Source: Burkholderia cepacia GG4 (GTDB lineage: Bacteria > Pseudomonadota > Gammaproteobacteria > Burkholderiales > Burkholderiaceae). From it: a stretch of 64,000 bases of DNA. This document shows positions 52,739 through 61,459 of the stretch, piece after piece; position 1 is the stretch's first letter, and the number at the start of each line of letters is the position of its first letter. The notes beneath the pieces are model-generated. The model had not been told where the DNA came from, searched no databases, and worked only from the letters and a program-made list of their open reading frames with translations. Location: NCBI RefSeq assembly GCF_000292915.1, contig NC_018514.1, positions 744,001 to 808,000 of the forward strand. Direction: 5' to 3'. The position numbers and the translations under genes were made by a program.

Positions 52739-52800
52739 ACGGACCGCCGGCGCGCGCATGGGGCGCGTGTCGGACTGTCGAGACTCGGAGGGGCATCATT

Positions 52801-53904
52801 TTGCGACTCAAATACTTCGCATGGCTGATCGTGGCCGCCGCACCGGCGGCCGCGTTCGCACAGACGAGCGTGTCGCTGTACGGCCGGATCGACGGCGGCG
52901 TCGAATACCTGAACCACATCGCGACGCCGAACGGCAGTTCGACGCGCTGGAGCGCGGAAGGCGGCGACTGGGGCACCAGCATGTTCGGCCTGAAGGGCTT
53001 CGAGGATCTCGGCGGCGGGATGTCGACGGTCTTCAACCTGGAAACCGCGTTCCAGGTGATGAACGGCACGACGGGCGGCGGACGCTTGTGGTCGCGCCGC
53101 GCGTATGTCGGGCTGAAGAGCAACACGTGGGGCCAGCTGCAGGCCGGCCGCAACCTGTTCATCGACAGCGACGGCGTGTGGGAATTCGATCCGTTCGTCC
53201 AGCAGGCGTTTTCGTCCGCATCGCTCGTGCGCGGCCGCAACTGGCAGCAGAGCAGCAACAACATCGAATATCACAGCCCGGTGATCGCCGGCTTCGACGT
53301 GCAGGCGCAATATGCGTTCGGCAACCAGTCGCGCGGCTTCAATTACGGTGCGGCCGACGACTTCGGCCGCTCGGACGGGATCATGCTGTCGTACCACTCG
53401 GCGCTCTTCGACGTGCGCGGCCTCTACGACGAGCTGCGCGACAACAACGGCAAGTTCAGCAACATCTTCACCGCGTCGCGCGAATATTTCGTCGGCGCGA
53501 ACGTCAAGGTGTCGAAGTTCAAGATCCAGGGGGCCTATACGCACTACCAGGCGCCGGACAGCCCGACCGGCGTCGCCGATCGCGCCGATCACTACTGGCT
53601 CGGCGTGACTTACGCGGCCAATCCGGAGTGGGCCGTGACGGGCGGCGGCTATTACGTGAAGGTCGGCGACGGCGGCGGCGATGCGTCGCACGATCCGTCG
53701 GGCCACGCGATGATGTACGTGCTCGGCACCACGTACAACCTGTCGAAGCGCACGTTCCTGTACGGCACCGTCGCCTATGTGCGCAACGGCGGGAATTCGA
53801 ACTTCTCGCTGCTCGCGTCGCCGCGCGACGCGACGTCGGGCACGAGCCCGATGACGGGCGAGTCGCAGACGGGCGCGTATGTCGGGATGATGCATACGTT
53901 CTGA
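52801..53904 (+). CDS. Gram-negative porin (OmpC/OpcP family)
   Basis: 367 residues. The likely start is the TTG at 52801, which has GGAGGGG at 7 bp, giving a proper signal peptide (LRLKYFAWLIVAAAPAAAFA) and the mature N-terminus QTSVSLYGRIDGGVEYLNH. An upstream ATG (52735) would add 22 odd residues. The mature protein is a 16-strand beta barrel typical of Burkholderia general porins: GSSTRWSAEGGDWGTSMFGLKGFEDLGGGMSTVFNLETAFQ, and a C-terminal Phe (VGMMHTF). It forms a diffusion channel for small hydrophilic solutes. A strong terminator follows. Confidence 0.92.
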   Translation: MRLKYFAWLIVAAAPAAAFAQTSVSLYGRIDGGVEYLNHIATPNGSSTRWSAEGGDWGTSMFGLKGFEDLGGGMSTVFNLETAFQVMNGTTGGGRLWSRRAYVGLKSNTWGQLQAGRNLFIDSDGVWEFDPFVQQAFSSASLVRGRNWQQSSNNIEYHSPVIAGFDVQAQYAFGNQSRGFNYGAADDFGRSDGIMLSYHSALFDVRGLYDELRDNNGKFSNIFTASREYFVGANVKVSKFKIQGAYTHYQAPDSPTGVADRADHYWLGVTYAANPEWAVTGGGYYVKVGDGGGDASHDPSGHAMMYVLGTTYNLSKRTFLYGTVAYVRNGGNSNFSLLASPRDATSGTSPMTGESQTGAYVGMMHTF

Positions 53905-53925
53905 GCGGGGCAACGCCAGATACGC

Positions 53926-53952
53926 AAAAGGCACGGGTCGTCGTGCCTTTTT
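53926..53952 (+). terminator. Rho-independent terminator of the porin gene
   Basis: A 10-bp perfect stem (AAAAGGCACG / CGTGCCTTTT), a 6-nt loop and a following T-run, 21 bp past the porin stop. Confidence 0.92.
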
Positions 53953-53993
53953 CATTAGCGGCATGCGGCAGCTTCGGCCGCATCGGCCGCCGG

Positions 53994-55313
53994 TCAGTCG
54001 AGCGCCTTACCGGCTTTTTCGTCCATGCAGCGAATCGCGAGCAGCGTCATCGCGCCACAGCCGATCGCATACCACGCGGGCGCATTCGGATTGCCGGTCG
54101 CCGCGATCAGCCAGGTGACGAAGAACTGCGCGAAGCCGCCGAAGATCGCGACCCCCACGCTGTAGACGAGCGCACCGCCGGTGGCACGCACGGCACGCGG
54201 AAACAGTTCGCCGAGCATCGCACCGGTCGCGCCGATGTTGATCGCATGCACGATCGACAGCGCGGCGATGATCGACAGCAGCGACGCGGCGCCCGGCCAG
54301 CGGTTCAGCGCGATGAACGCCGGGTAGATCGCGGCCATCAGCACGATGCGCGTCCACCAGACGATCCGGTTGCGCCCGTAGACGTCGGACAGGTGGCCGC
54401 CGATCGGCGTCACGAGCATCAGGATCGCGCCGGCGACGCAGCCGGCCGTCATTGACAGCCAGGTCGGCAGGTGCAGCACCTGCACGCCGTAGATCGCCAT
54501 GTAGAACACGATGATGTAGTGGATCGACGTGCCGCCGATCGTCACGCCGAGGCCGGCGAACACGGCCTTGCCGTGATGGCGCAGCACGTCGGCGAGCGGC
54601 AGCGACGCGACCGGTTCGTCGTGCGCGGCGGCAGGCGCGGCGGCCGGCACTTCCTCGACGGTGTGGCGCAGCCAGTAGCCGATCGGCACGAACAGCGTGC
54701 CGATCACGAACGGCACGCGCCAGCCCCAGCTTTCGAGCTGCGCGGCATTGAGCGTCGACGTCAGCGCGACACCGGTGAGCGCGCCTGCGAGCGCGGCGAG
54801 CCCCTGGCTCGAGAACTGGAACGATGCGTAGAAGCCGCGGCGGTGCTGCGGCGCCTGTTCGAGCAGCAGCGTCGTCGACGCGCCGACTTCGCCGCCCGAT
54901 GCGAACCCTTGCAGCAGGCGCGCGAGCACGAGCAGCAGCGGCGCGGCGATGCCGATCTGCGCGAAGGTCGGCGCGACCGCGATCGTCGCGGTGCCGAGCG
55001 CCATCAGCAGCAGTGTCAGGATCATCGCCTTCTTGCGGCCGGCGCGGTCGGCGTACATGCCGATCACGAGGCCACCGAGCGGGCGCGTGACGAAGCCGAC
55101 GCCGAAGCTCGCGACCGCGAGCATCAGCTGCCCGAACGACGAATGCACCGGAAAGAACAGCTTGCCGATCAGGATCGCGAAGAAGCTGTAGACCGTGAAG
55201 TCGTAGAACTCGAGCGCGTTGCCGACGGCGGCGGCCGCGATCAGGCGGCGTTTCTTCGCGGCGGCGCGGGCATCGGCCGGCGAGCGGGCGAACGAAAGGG
55301 CGGACGTTTCCAT
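53994..55313 (-). CDS. MHS-family MFS metabolite:proton symporter
   Basis: 439 residues from the ATG at 55313 (METSALSFARSP; AGGGGAA upstream). Twelve helices; family motifs are VGNALEFYDFTVYSFFAILIGKLFFP (the MHS N-terminal signature), RPLGGLVIGMYADRAGRKKAMILTLLLM, and LLQGFASGGEVGASTTLLLEQAP. MHS permeases carry organic acids (citrate, alpha-ketoglutarate, shikimate) or betaine with protons. It lies 41 bp downstream of an M20 amidohydrolase on the same strand, so the two may handle one N-acyl or aromatic amide substrate: import followed by hydrolysis. Confidence 0.92.
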   Translation of the reverse strand: METSALSFARSPADARAAAKKRRLIAAAAVGNALEFYDFTVYSFFAILIGKLFFPVHSSFGQLMLAVASFGVGFVTRPLGGLVIGMYADRAGRKKAMILTLLLMALGTATIAVAPTFAQIGIAAPLLLVLARLLQGFASGGEVGASTTLLLEQAPQHRRGFYASFQFSSQGLAALAGALTGVALTSTLNAAQLESWGWRVPFVIGTLFVPIGYWLRHTVEEVPAAAPAAAHDEPVASLPLADVLRHHGKAVFAGLGVTIGGTSIHYIIVFYMAIYGVQVLHLPTWLSMTAGCVAGAILMLVTPIGGHLSDVYGRNRIVWWTRIVLMAAIYPAFIALNRWPGAASLLSIIAALSIVHAINIGATGAMLGELFPRAVRATGGALVYSVGVAIFGGFAQFFVTWLIAATGNPNAPAWYAIGCGAMTLLAIRCMDEKAGKALD

Positions 55314-55354
55314 GGGGTTCCCCTGGTAGGCGCGGAACGGGTGGTGAAGGGCCG

Positions 55355-56539
55355 TCAGGCCGCGAGCCAGGCTTCGGCGACGCGAACCCAGTAACTCGCG
55401 CCGATCGCGAGGATGTCGTCGTTGAAGTCGTAGCCGGGGTTGTGCACCATGCAGCCGCCCTTGCTGCCGATCCCGTTGCCGATGAACGCATAGCAACCCG
55501 GGCGTGCTTCGAGCATGAACGCGAAATCCTCGCTGCCCATCAGCGGCGCGGCCTCGGTTTCGACGCGCTCGGCGCCGAGCATCTGGCGCGCGATGTCGGC
55601 CGCGAACGCGGTCGGCTCCGGATGGTTGACGAGCACCGGATAGCCGTAGTCGTAATCCACGTCCGCGGTGACGCCGAAGCTTTCTGCCTGGCCCTTCGCG
55701 AGCGCGTCGATGCGGCGCGCGAGCAACGCGCGCACGTCGGCGTTCAGCGCGCGCACCGACAGCTTCATCACGACGGTTTCCGGAATGATGTTGAAGGTCT
55801 CGCCGGCTTGCACGCTGCCGACCGTGATCACAGCCACATGCTGCGCGTCGACCTCGCGCGCGACGATGGTCTGCAGCGCGACCATGATGCTGCCCGCGGC
55901 CGACATTGGGTCGCGGGCGAAGTGCGGCATTGCGCCGTGGCCGCCGACGCCGCGCAGCGTGATCGTCACGCGGTCGGCCGACGCCATCGCGGCGCCGGTG
56001 CGGAACGCCATGTCGCCGGCCGCGCGGCCCGGCATGTTGTGGATCGCGAAGATCGCATCGCACGGGAAGCGATCGAACAGGCCGTCGTCCATCATCGATT
56101 TCGCGCCGCCGAAGTTCTCCTCGGCCGGCTGGAAGATCAGGTTCAGCGTGCCCGAGAACTGGCGCGTGGCCGCGAGGTGACGCGCCGCGCACAACAGCAT
56201 CGCCGTGTGGCCGTCGTGGCCGCAGGCATGCATCTTGTTCGCATGGCGGCTCGCGTACGGCAGGCCAGTGGCTTCCGCGAGCGGCAGCGCGTCCATGTCG
56301 GCGCGCAGGCCGACGGTGCGCGTGCCTTGGCCTTCACGCAGCACGCCGACGACGCCCGTCTTGCCGATGCCGCGATGCACTTCATAGCCCCAGCCCGTCA
56401 GCAGCTCGGCGACGAGATCGCTTGTCAGCGTTTCCTCGAACGCGAGTTCCGGGTGCGCATGGATGCGGCGGCGCACTTCGATCAGGTCCGGGGCGATCGC
56501 GGCGATGCCGGGGATGACGGGGTTCACGGCTTGCAGCAT
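55355..56539 (-). CDS. M20 family amidohydrolase (hippurate hydrolase/aminoacylase-like)
   Basis: 394 residues from the ATG at 56539, which has AGGAG 6 bp upstream; a longer frame upstream lacks a start site. Zinc ligands lie in HACGHDGHTAML, in AEENFGGAKSM (catalytic Glu plus ligand) and in GAAPLMGSEDFAFM near the C-terminus; HPELAFEET and the dimerisation domain are typical. It cleaves N-acyl amino acids such as hippurate, or indole-3-acetyl conjugates, releasing the free amino acid. It forms a likely operon with the downstream MHS transporter and is divergent from a LysR regulator. Confidence 0.93.
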   Translation of the reverse strand: MLQAVNPVIPGIAAIAPDLIEVRRRIHAHPELAFEETLTSDLVAELLTGWGYEVHRGIGKTGVVGVLREGQGTRTVGLRADMDALPLAEATGLPYASRHANKMHACGHDGHTAMLLCAARHLAATRQFSGTLNLIFQPAEENFGGAKSMMDDGLFDRFPCDAIFAIHNMPGRAAGDMAFRTGAAMASADRVTITLRGVGGHGAMPHFARDPMSAAGSIMVALQTIVAREVDAQHVAVITVGSVQAGETFNIIPETVVMKLSVRALNADVRALLARRIDALAKGQAESFGVTADVDYDYGYPVLVNHPEPTAFAADIARQMLGAERVETEAAPLMGSEDFAFMLEARPGCYAFIGNGIGSKGGCMVHNPGYDFNDDILAIGASYWVRVAEAWLAA

Positions 56540-56593
56540 GGTGTCTCCTGTGGGGCCGGTGGGGCGTTTGACGCGCATATGACGTGAAAGCAT

Positions 56594-56641
56594 ATAAATT
56601 TCTTTTGCGCACCAGAAGCTGATAAATTGCTTTGGTGCACA
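56594..56641. promoter_or_regulatory. Two direct repeats in the LysR-amidohydrolase divergent region
   Basis: Two copies of a 20-bp element, ATAAATTKCTTTKGYGCAC plus one base, start at 56594 and 56622, 28 bp apart, with 16 of 20 bases identical. They also contain the inverted hexamer pair GCACCA (56609) and TGGTGC (56633). They probably bind the LysR protein encoded downstream and regulate the amidohydrolase/MHS operon. Confidence 0.6.
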
Positions 56642-56720
56642 CCACTGGTTGCCGCCCGGGAATACCCTGAGCCGGCATGCGCGGCGCCGCACAGGGTTTC
56701 CACGAATCACGCATGCCGCC

Positions 56721-57623
56721 ATGAAATACCATCAGCTGAAAGCGTTCGTCACCGTCGCGGACGAGGGGAGCATCCGCGCGGCCGCGCGGCGCCTGAACGT
56801 GTCGCCGGCGGCGCTGACGAAGGCGGTCAAGGAACTGGAGATCGCGCTCGGCGTGTCGCTCGTCGTGCGCACCGCGCGCGGCGTGCAGCTCACCGCGTTC
56901 GGCCAGCAGCTGCAGGTGCGCGCGCGGCTGATCGTCGCCGAGATGCAGCGCGCGCGCGACGATATCGAGCAGGCGCAGGGCGCGATGACGGGCTCGGTCG
57001 CGGCGGCGATCACGCCGGCCGCCGCGGTGACGATCCTGCCCGATGCGTTTCGCGCGTTCCGGCGGCGTTTTCCGGTGGCGCGCGTCAATTTGATCGAAGG
57101 GTTTCCGGGGGTCGCGCTGCCGCGCCTGCACGACGGCTCGCTCGATTTCGCGGTGGCCGTCGTCGTGCCCGAGCTGCTGGCGGCCGAATTCGATCACGCG
57201 GAACTCTACGCGAGCCGATCGCTGATCGTCGCGCGCAAGGGACATCCGCTCGCGTCGGCCACGTCGCTCGCCGATCTCGTCGAGGCCGACTGGCTGATGA
57301 ATCCGTCGCCGGAAAGCTCGACCCAGGTGTTGTTCAACTCGTTCGTCGCCTACGGGCTGCCGGTGCCGCAGCGGGTCGTCGAATGCCCGAGCTTCGGGCT
57401 CGCGCACAGCCTGATGACGGGCTGTGACCTGATCGCATCGATGCCCGAGCAACTGCTGCAGGGCGAGTGGGCGCGCGACCAGCTCGTGGTGCTGCCGATC
57501 CGCGAGCGGCTGCCGGGTGTCTCCGTGCAGGTCGTCACGCGCCGCGACAGCCCGCTCACGCCGGCCGCGGCGATGCTGCTCGACTGCCTGCGCGATTCCG
57601 CTCGGCGCAAGGGGCTCAGGTGA
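56721..57623 (+). CDS. LysR-type transcriptional regulator
   Basis: 300 residues from the ATG at 56721. The winged helix (MKYHQLKAFVTVADEGSIRAAARRLNVSPAALTKAVKELEIALGVSLVVRTARG) is followed by an effector domain with ITPAAAVTILPDAFRAFRRRFPVARVNLIEGFPG and a DGSLDFAVAVVVPELL pattern that resembles regulators of aromatic or N-acyl compound metabolism. Divergent from the amidohydrolase gene, which with the MHS symporter forms its probable target operon. Its binding sites are likely the direct repeats in the gap. Confidence 0.92.
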   Translation: MKYHQLKAFVTVADEGSIRAAARRLNVSPAALTKAVKELEIALGVSLVVRTARGVQLTAFGQQLQVRARLIVAEMQRARDDIEQAQGAMTGSVAAAITPAAAVTILPDAFRAFRRRFPVARVNLIEGFPGVALPRLHDGSLDFAVAVVVPELLAAEFDHAELYASRSLIVARKGHPLASATSLADLVEADWLMNPSPESSTQVLFNSFVAYGLPVPQRVVECPSFGLAHSLMTGCDLIASMPEQLLQGEWARDQLVVLPIRERLPGVSVQVVTRRDSPLTPAAAMLLDCLRDSARRKGLR

Positions 57624-57813
57624 GCCGGCGCATGCGCGGCACGCACGCCATCCAGTAGTGATCCTGACTATCGGCCGCGCGCGTTCGGCGTTTCCCGCGT
57701 GCGGCGCGCGCTTGCGGCACGGGCGCCGCGAGCCGGTATCATAGCGACCGGCCTGCCGCTCCGGCCGGCTTCCAACAACACGCCATCAGGCATCCAGCAA
57801 TCAGAGGCATCAC

Positions 57814-58134
57814 ATGACCAGTGCAACCCAATTCGACAACGTATCGGTCGTCAAGCGCGCGAACGTCTATTTCGACGGCAAGTGCGTGTCGCATACCGTG
57901 CTCTTCCCGGACGGCACGCGCAAGACGCTCGGCGTGATCCTGCCGTGCGCGCTCAACTTCGGCACGGACGCGCCCGAATTGATGGAAGTGCAGGCCGGCC
58001 AGTGCCGCGTGAAGCTCGACGGCAGCAGCGAATGGCAAACCTATGGCGCCGGCGAATCGTTCTCGGTGCCGGGCAAGAGCCGCTTCGACATCGAAGTGCT
58101 CGAGACGCTCGACTACGTCTGCAGCTACCTGTAA
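57814..58134 (+). CDS. ppnP: Pyrimidine/purine nucleoside phosphorylase
   Basis: 106 residues, the full length of the PpnP (formerly YaiE/DUF1255) cupin family: [38 protein letters not shown], then [22 protein letters not shown] and [27 protein letters not shown]. The enzyme cleaves many nucleosides phosphorolytically to base and ribose-1-phosphate. It stands alone in the cytoplasm, with a clear hairpin after it. No regulator is adjacent. Confidence 0.95.
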   Translation: MTSATQFDNVSVVKRANVYFDGKCVSHTVLFPDGTRKTLGVILPCALNFGTDAPELMEVQAGQCRVKLDGSSEWQTYGAGESFSVPGKSRFDIEVLETLDYVCSYL

Positions 58135-58205
58135 GCGCACAAGCACATGGGCGCGGGTTGCGCCCGCATCGGCCTCGGCGCATGCGCGCGGTCGATGCAC
58201 CGAAA

Positions 58206-58235
58206 CAAAAAGCCCCGCCGAAGCGGGGCTTGTCG
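58206..58235. terminator. Bidirectional terminator between ppnP and a small secreted gene
   Basis: A perfect 8-bp stem (AGCCCCGC / GCGGGGCT, 58211-58230) with a 4-nt loop. The minus strand has a U5 run, so it is a strong terminator for the small secreted gene, and it may also end ppnP. Confidence 0.85.
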
Positions 58236-58269
58236 CATGCGGACGGCGCAATGCCGTCCGGCGCAGGGC

Positions 58270-58602
58270 TTACAGGCAGGCGTTGATGTCGCCCGCGGCA
58301 GCGGCGTCGCCGCGCATGCCGACCCATGTCTTCGCGCCCGGCTTCCACGACGGGCGAACCATCGCGGCCGCGCCGTTCGGCGGTTGCTGGCCCGGTGCGT
58401 AGACATCGGTCGCGAGGCCGTTGGCGAGCACGTTCTGCGTGACCACCTGTTGCTGCGACTTGTCAGCCCAGGTCTTGGCGATGCACGCCGACACGTCCTG
58501 AGCGGATTTCTGGCTTTGTCCCGCATTCTGCGCGGCGGGATCGGCTGCGTGAGCAGAAATTGCCACGGTCAATGCGATGAGCGGTAAGTATTTCACGTTC
58601 AC
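58270..58602 (-). CDS. Small secreted protein, unknown function
   Basis: 110 residues from a GTG at 58602, with GGGAG upstream. Signal peptide VNVKYLPLIALTVAISAHA (cut after AHA) leaves about 90 residues: AADPAAQNAGQSQKSAQDVSACIAKTWADKSQQQVVTQNVLANGLATDVYAP, then AAMVRPSWKPGAKTWVGMRGDAAAAGDINACL. Two cysteines (in SACIAKTW and the terminal INACL) could pair. Similar small Burkholderia periplasmic proteins with an acidic, Gln-rich start have no known function. A strong terminator follows. Confidence 0.8.
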   Translation of the reverse strand: MNVKYLPLIALTVAISAHAADPAAQNAGQSQKSAQDVSACIAKTWADKSQQQVVTQNVLANGLATDVYAPGQQPPNGAAAMVRPSWKPGAKTWVGMRGDAAAAGDINACL

Positions 58603-59117
58603 GTTTTATCTCCCTCGAGTCGTGATTGATTGAGTGGGATGCGCAGCAGCACTGCGTACCTGTGAGATGGCATCGCACGAATGCGGTTCCGGCGATTCCG
58701 CAACAAGTTGTTAACGCACTTGCCAAACGGCAACCCGGATGCTGTGGATTCTGCTGCTGTGCGGCATGCGTCGTGCGCGGCCCGCATTGGACGGGGGACG
58801 CGGCATCGACGTCATGCGTCGTGTGGTCGGCTCGCTGCCCGGTGGTGTGGCGGATTGATGGCCGCGGCGTGCTGCATGTGTCTGCATGTCGCGCCGCGAC
58901 GCTTCTTTATTGGATGACGAAGTGGAATGGCTGAATGTGGTGGCCCCGTCGCATGAGCACCATGATGACAAACTTTCGTCGGACGAATTGTCAACGAAGT
59001 TTAAACGCCGGACGCGGCGGAAGGCGAAGCGGCGCGCGTGCTGCGCGCCGCTTGGCGAGGCCGGGTGATACGGAGGGGAAGTGGTGCGCGGCCGGAACGC
59101 CGCGCAAGCGGGACGTG
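58603..59117. other. 515-bp intergenic region without a gene
   Basis: No frame is convincing. It includes a perfect 11-bp hairpin (59027-59053; separate entry) and the element CTTTCGTCGGACGAA (58973-58987), which has a relative near 62770. The minus side should hold the promoter of the small secreted gene at 58602. Confidence 0.45.
59027..59053 (-). terminator. Stem-loop beyond the ClC gene
   Basis: A perfect 11-bp stem (AAGCGGCGCGC / GCGCGCCGCTT), 5-nt loop, 64 bp downstream of the ClC stop on the minus strand. It has no long U-run, so its terminator role is only likely. Confidence 0.5.
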
Positions 59118-60905
59118 TCAGCCGGCCTTGCGGGTGCCGGCGTCGCGCAGGTTGGCCGGCACGACCGGACGGAAGCGCTCGCGCTTCTGTTCGTCGTCGA
59201 AGTGCTGGAGCGCGGGCTTGATGAGGTCGCTGCGCGACACGAGGCCGGTGATGCGCAGCGATTGCGGATCGTCGACGACCGGCAGGCGTTCGAGGCCCAG
59301 CACCGCGAGCCGCGATGCGACCACGCGGCACGTTTCGTATGCCTGTGCGACGGCGGGTGCGCGATCGGCGAACGCGCTCGCGAGCGTCGCGCCGGGCCCG
59401 GCTTGCGCGCGCTGCGCATCGAGCGTCGCGCGATCGACGAGACCGAGCAGGCGGCCGTTCTGCACGACCGGGTAGGCACGGTGCACCTGCTTCGCGCCGA
59501 AGTACTGCGACTCGACTGCGTCGAGCGTCGTTGCGCCGTCGATCGCGACGAGCGCGGCGGCCGGCGTCATCACTTCGGCCACGTCATGTCGTTCGAGCGG
59601 GTCGACGCCGTATTCGCGGTAGATGTGATAACCGCGGCGCGCGATCTTTTCCGTCATGATCGAGCGCTTCATTACGACGGTCGCGAAGCCGTGCGCGACG
59701 AGCGTCGCCGCGAGCAGCGGCAGCAGCGCGTTCGCGTCGTGCGTGAGGCCGAACGCGAATACGATCGCGGTCAGCGGCGCGCCGAGGGTGGCGCCGAGCG
59801 TCGCGGCCATGCAGACGAGCGGCCACAGCGCCGGGTCGCCGCCGGGCAGCATCGGCGACAGCACGGTGCCGAGGCCCGCGCCGAGCATCAGCAGCGGGGC
59901 GAGCACCCCGCCGGACGTGCCGGAGCCGAGCGCGATCACCCACATCACGGCCTTCACGATCAGCAGTGCGAGGGCGATCTTCAGCGCGATGTGCTGATGC
60001 AGCAGATCGCCGATCACGTCGTAGCCGACGCCGAGCGCGCGCGGCTCGAGCCAGCCGCCGATGCCGATCACGATCGCGCCGAGCGCCGGCCACCACATCC
60101 AGTGCACCGGCAGCTTCGCGAAGGTGTCCTCGACGCGGTACAGGGCCGCCGACAGGCCGCACGCGAGCATGCCCGACAGAAGGCCCGCGACGATGCACGA
60201 CAGCAGCGCGACGGGCGTCGGCGACGCGGTGGTCAGCGGAAACAGCGGGTCGACGCCGAAGAACACGGCGCGTGCGAAACCGGCCACCGCGCAGGCGAGC
60301 GCGACCGGCAGGAAACTGCGCGGGCGCCATTCGAACAGCAGCAGTTCGACCGCGAGCAGCACGGCAGCGACCGGCGTGCCGAACACGGCCGTCATGCCGG
60401 CGGCCGCGCCCGCGACGAGCAGCGTCTTGCGCTCGGCCGCGGTCACGTGCACGCATTGCGCGATCAGCGAGCCGAGCGCGCCGCCCGTCATGATGATCGG
60501 GCCTTCGGCACCGAACGGGCCGCCGCTGCCGATCACGACGCCGGACGACAGCGGCTTGAGGATCGCGACCTTCGGCGACATGCGGCTCTTGCCGAACAGG
60601 ATCGCCTCGATCGCTTCGGGAATGCCGTGGCCGCGGATCTTGTCCGAACCGAAGCGCGCCATCATCCCGACGATCAGGCCACCGATCACCGGCACGACGA
60701 TCACCCATGCGCCGAGCGTGTTGTGGGCGGGCGAGCGGTCGGCGAACGACAACTGCTGGAAGAAGAACAGGTTCGTGAACAGATGAATCAGGCTCAACAG
60801 CACGAACGCCGCCAGCGTGCTGAGCAAGCCGATCCCGGCAGCTAGCAACGCGATCCTGGGCAGGCGTTCGTTGGTCGAGAAATCGCGTTTGTGTGGTGCG
60901 TTCAT
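59118..60905 (-). CDS. ClC-family chloride channel/antiporter with CBS domains
   Basis: 595 residues from the ATG at 60905 (MNAPHKRDFSTNERLP). Selectivity motifs are GSGGPFGAEGPIIMTGGALGSL (filter 1, GxGPFG.EGP), ALGSGTSGGVLAPLLMLGAGLG (GSGTSGGVLAP) and a further GATLGAPLTAI segment. About ten helices precede two CBS domains (DVAEVMTPAAALVAIDGATTLDAVESQ; LERLPVVDDPQSLRITGLVSRSDLIKPALQ). ClC proteins exchange Cl- for H+ or conduct Cl-; the CBS pair probably senses adenosyl nucleotides. It is cotranscribed with a MarR gene immediately upstream (29 bp gap). Confidence 0.93.
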   Translation of the reverse strand: MNAPHKRDFSTNERLPRIALLAAGIGLLSTLAAFVLLSLIHLFTNLFFFQQLSFADRSPAHNTLGAWVIVVPVIGGLIVGMMARFGSDKIRGHGIPEAIEAILFGKSRMSPKVAILKPLSSGVVIGSGGPFGAEGPIIMTGGALGSLIAQCVHVTAAERKTLLVAGAAAGMTAVFGTPVAAVLLAVELLLFEWRPRSFLPVALACAVAGFARAVFFGVDPLFPLTTASPTPVALLSCIVAGLLSGMLACGLSAALYRVEDTFAKLPVHWMWWPALGAIVIGIGGWLEPRALGVGYDVIGDLLHQHIALKIALALLIVKAVMWVIALGSGTSGGVLAPLLMLGAGLGTVLSPMLPGGDPALWPLVCMAATLGATLGAPLTAIVFAFGLTHDANALLPLLAATLVAHGFATVVMKRSIMTEKIARRGYHIYREYGVDPLERHDVAEVMTPAAALVAIDGATTLDAVESQYFGAKQVHRAYPVVQNGRLLGLVDRATLDAQRAQAGPGATLASAFADRAPAVAQAYETCRVVASRLAVLGLERLPVVDDPQSLRITGLVSRSDLIKPALQHFDDEQKRERFRPVVPANLRDAGTRKAG

Positions 60906-60934
60906 CGGAGTCGGAAAGGTCGGTAAAGCTTGGG

Positions 60935-61348
60935 TCAGTAATCGATCTGCGGGACCTGGAATGCGTCCTTGAGCGATTTCAGCTCGGCGCGATGCATGGC
61001 CGCGAGTCGCGCGAGCAGCGTTTCGCCGGCTTCTTCGAGGTGGACCTCGACCTGCCGGCGGTCCGCTTCGCTCGTCTTGCGCTTCACGAGCCCGAGTGCC
61101 TCGCAGCGTGTCACCAGCGCGACGACGCCGTGATGCTGCGCCTGCAGGCGTTCGGCGATTTCTCCGATGGTTGCCCATTCGCGGTGTGGGTAGCCCTTGA
61201 TGTGCAGCAGCAACAGGTATTGCAGCGGCGTCACGCCTTCGCTTTGCGCGGCGCGCTCGGAGAAGCGCTCGAAGCAGCGCATCTGGTAGCGGAACTCGGA
61301 CAGTTGCTGAAAATCGCTCTTGGTCAGCGCGCGTCGGGTATCGGTCAT
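60935..61348 (-). CDS. MarR-family transcriptional regulator
   Basis: 137 residues from the ATG at 61348. The winged helix is TPLQYLLLLHIKGYPHREWATIGEIAERLQAQHHGVVALVTRCEALGLVKRKTSEADRRQVEVHLEEAGETLL. It heads an operon with the ClC channel gene. Its promoter carries an inverted repeat (TATATCA-N5-TGATATA) over the -10 box, and a near-identical repeat is found over the -10 of the HPP/CBS gene 1.3 kb away, so this MarR probably represses both transcripts. The ligand is unknown. Confidence 0.92.
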   Translation of the reverse strand: MTDTRRALTKSDFQQLSEFRYQMRCFERFSERAAQSEGVTPLQYLLLLHIKGYPHREWATIGEIAERLQAQHHGVVALVTRCEALGLVKRKTSEADRRQVEVHLEEAGETLLARLAAMHRAELKSLKDAFQVPQIDY

Positions 61349-61382
61349 TGCAGTCGGTCGGGCGGTCAGTTTCGGTAGCGTG

Positions 61383-61403
61383 AATATATCACAACATGAT
61401 ATA
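61383..61403 (-). promoter_or_regulatory. Operator and -10 box of the marR-clc operon
   Basis: An inverted repeat TATATCA (61385-61391) - N5 - TGATATA (61397-61403). On the minus strand it overlaps a TATATT -10 box (61388-61383). It matches, with few changes, the repeat at 62692-62710. Confidence 0.75.
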
Positions 61404-61459
61404 AATGGACGATTTTCAGCGGAATTTCCAGCATTCCGCTGCTCGTCGCGGTTACGCGG

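Noticed and set aside
58626..58934. A 102-codon cysteine-rich frame in the gap after the small secreted gene
   Set aside because: No ribosome site, an improbable Cys/Trp-rich composition and no family.
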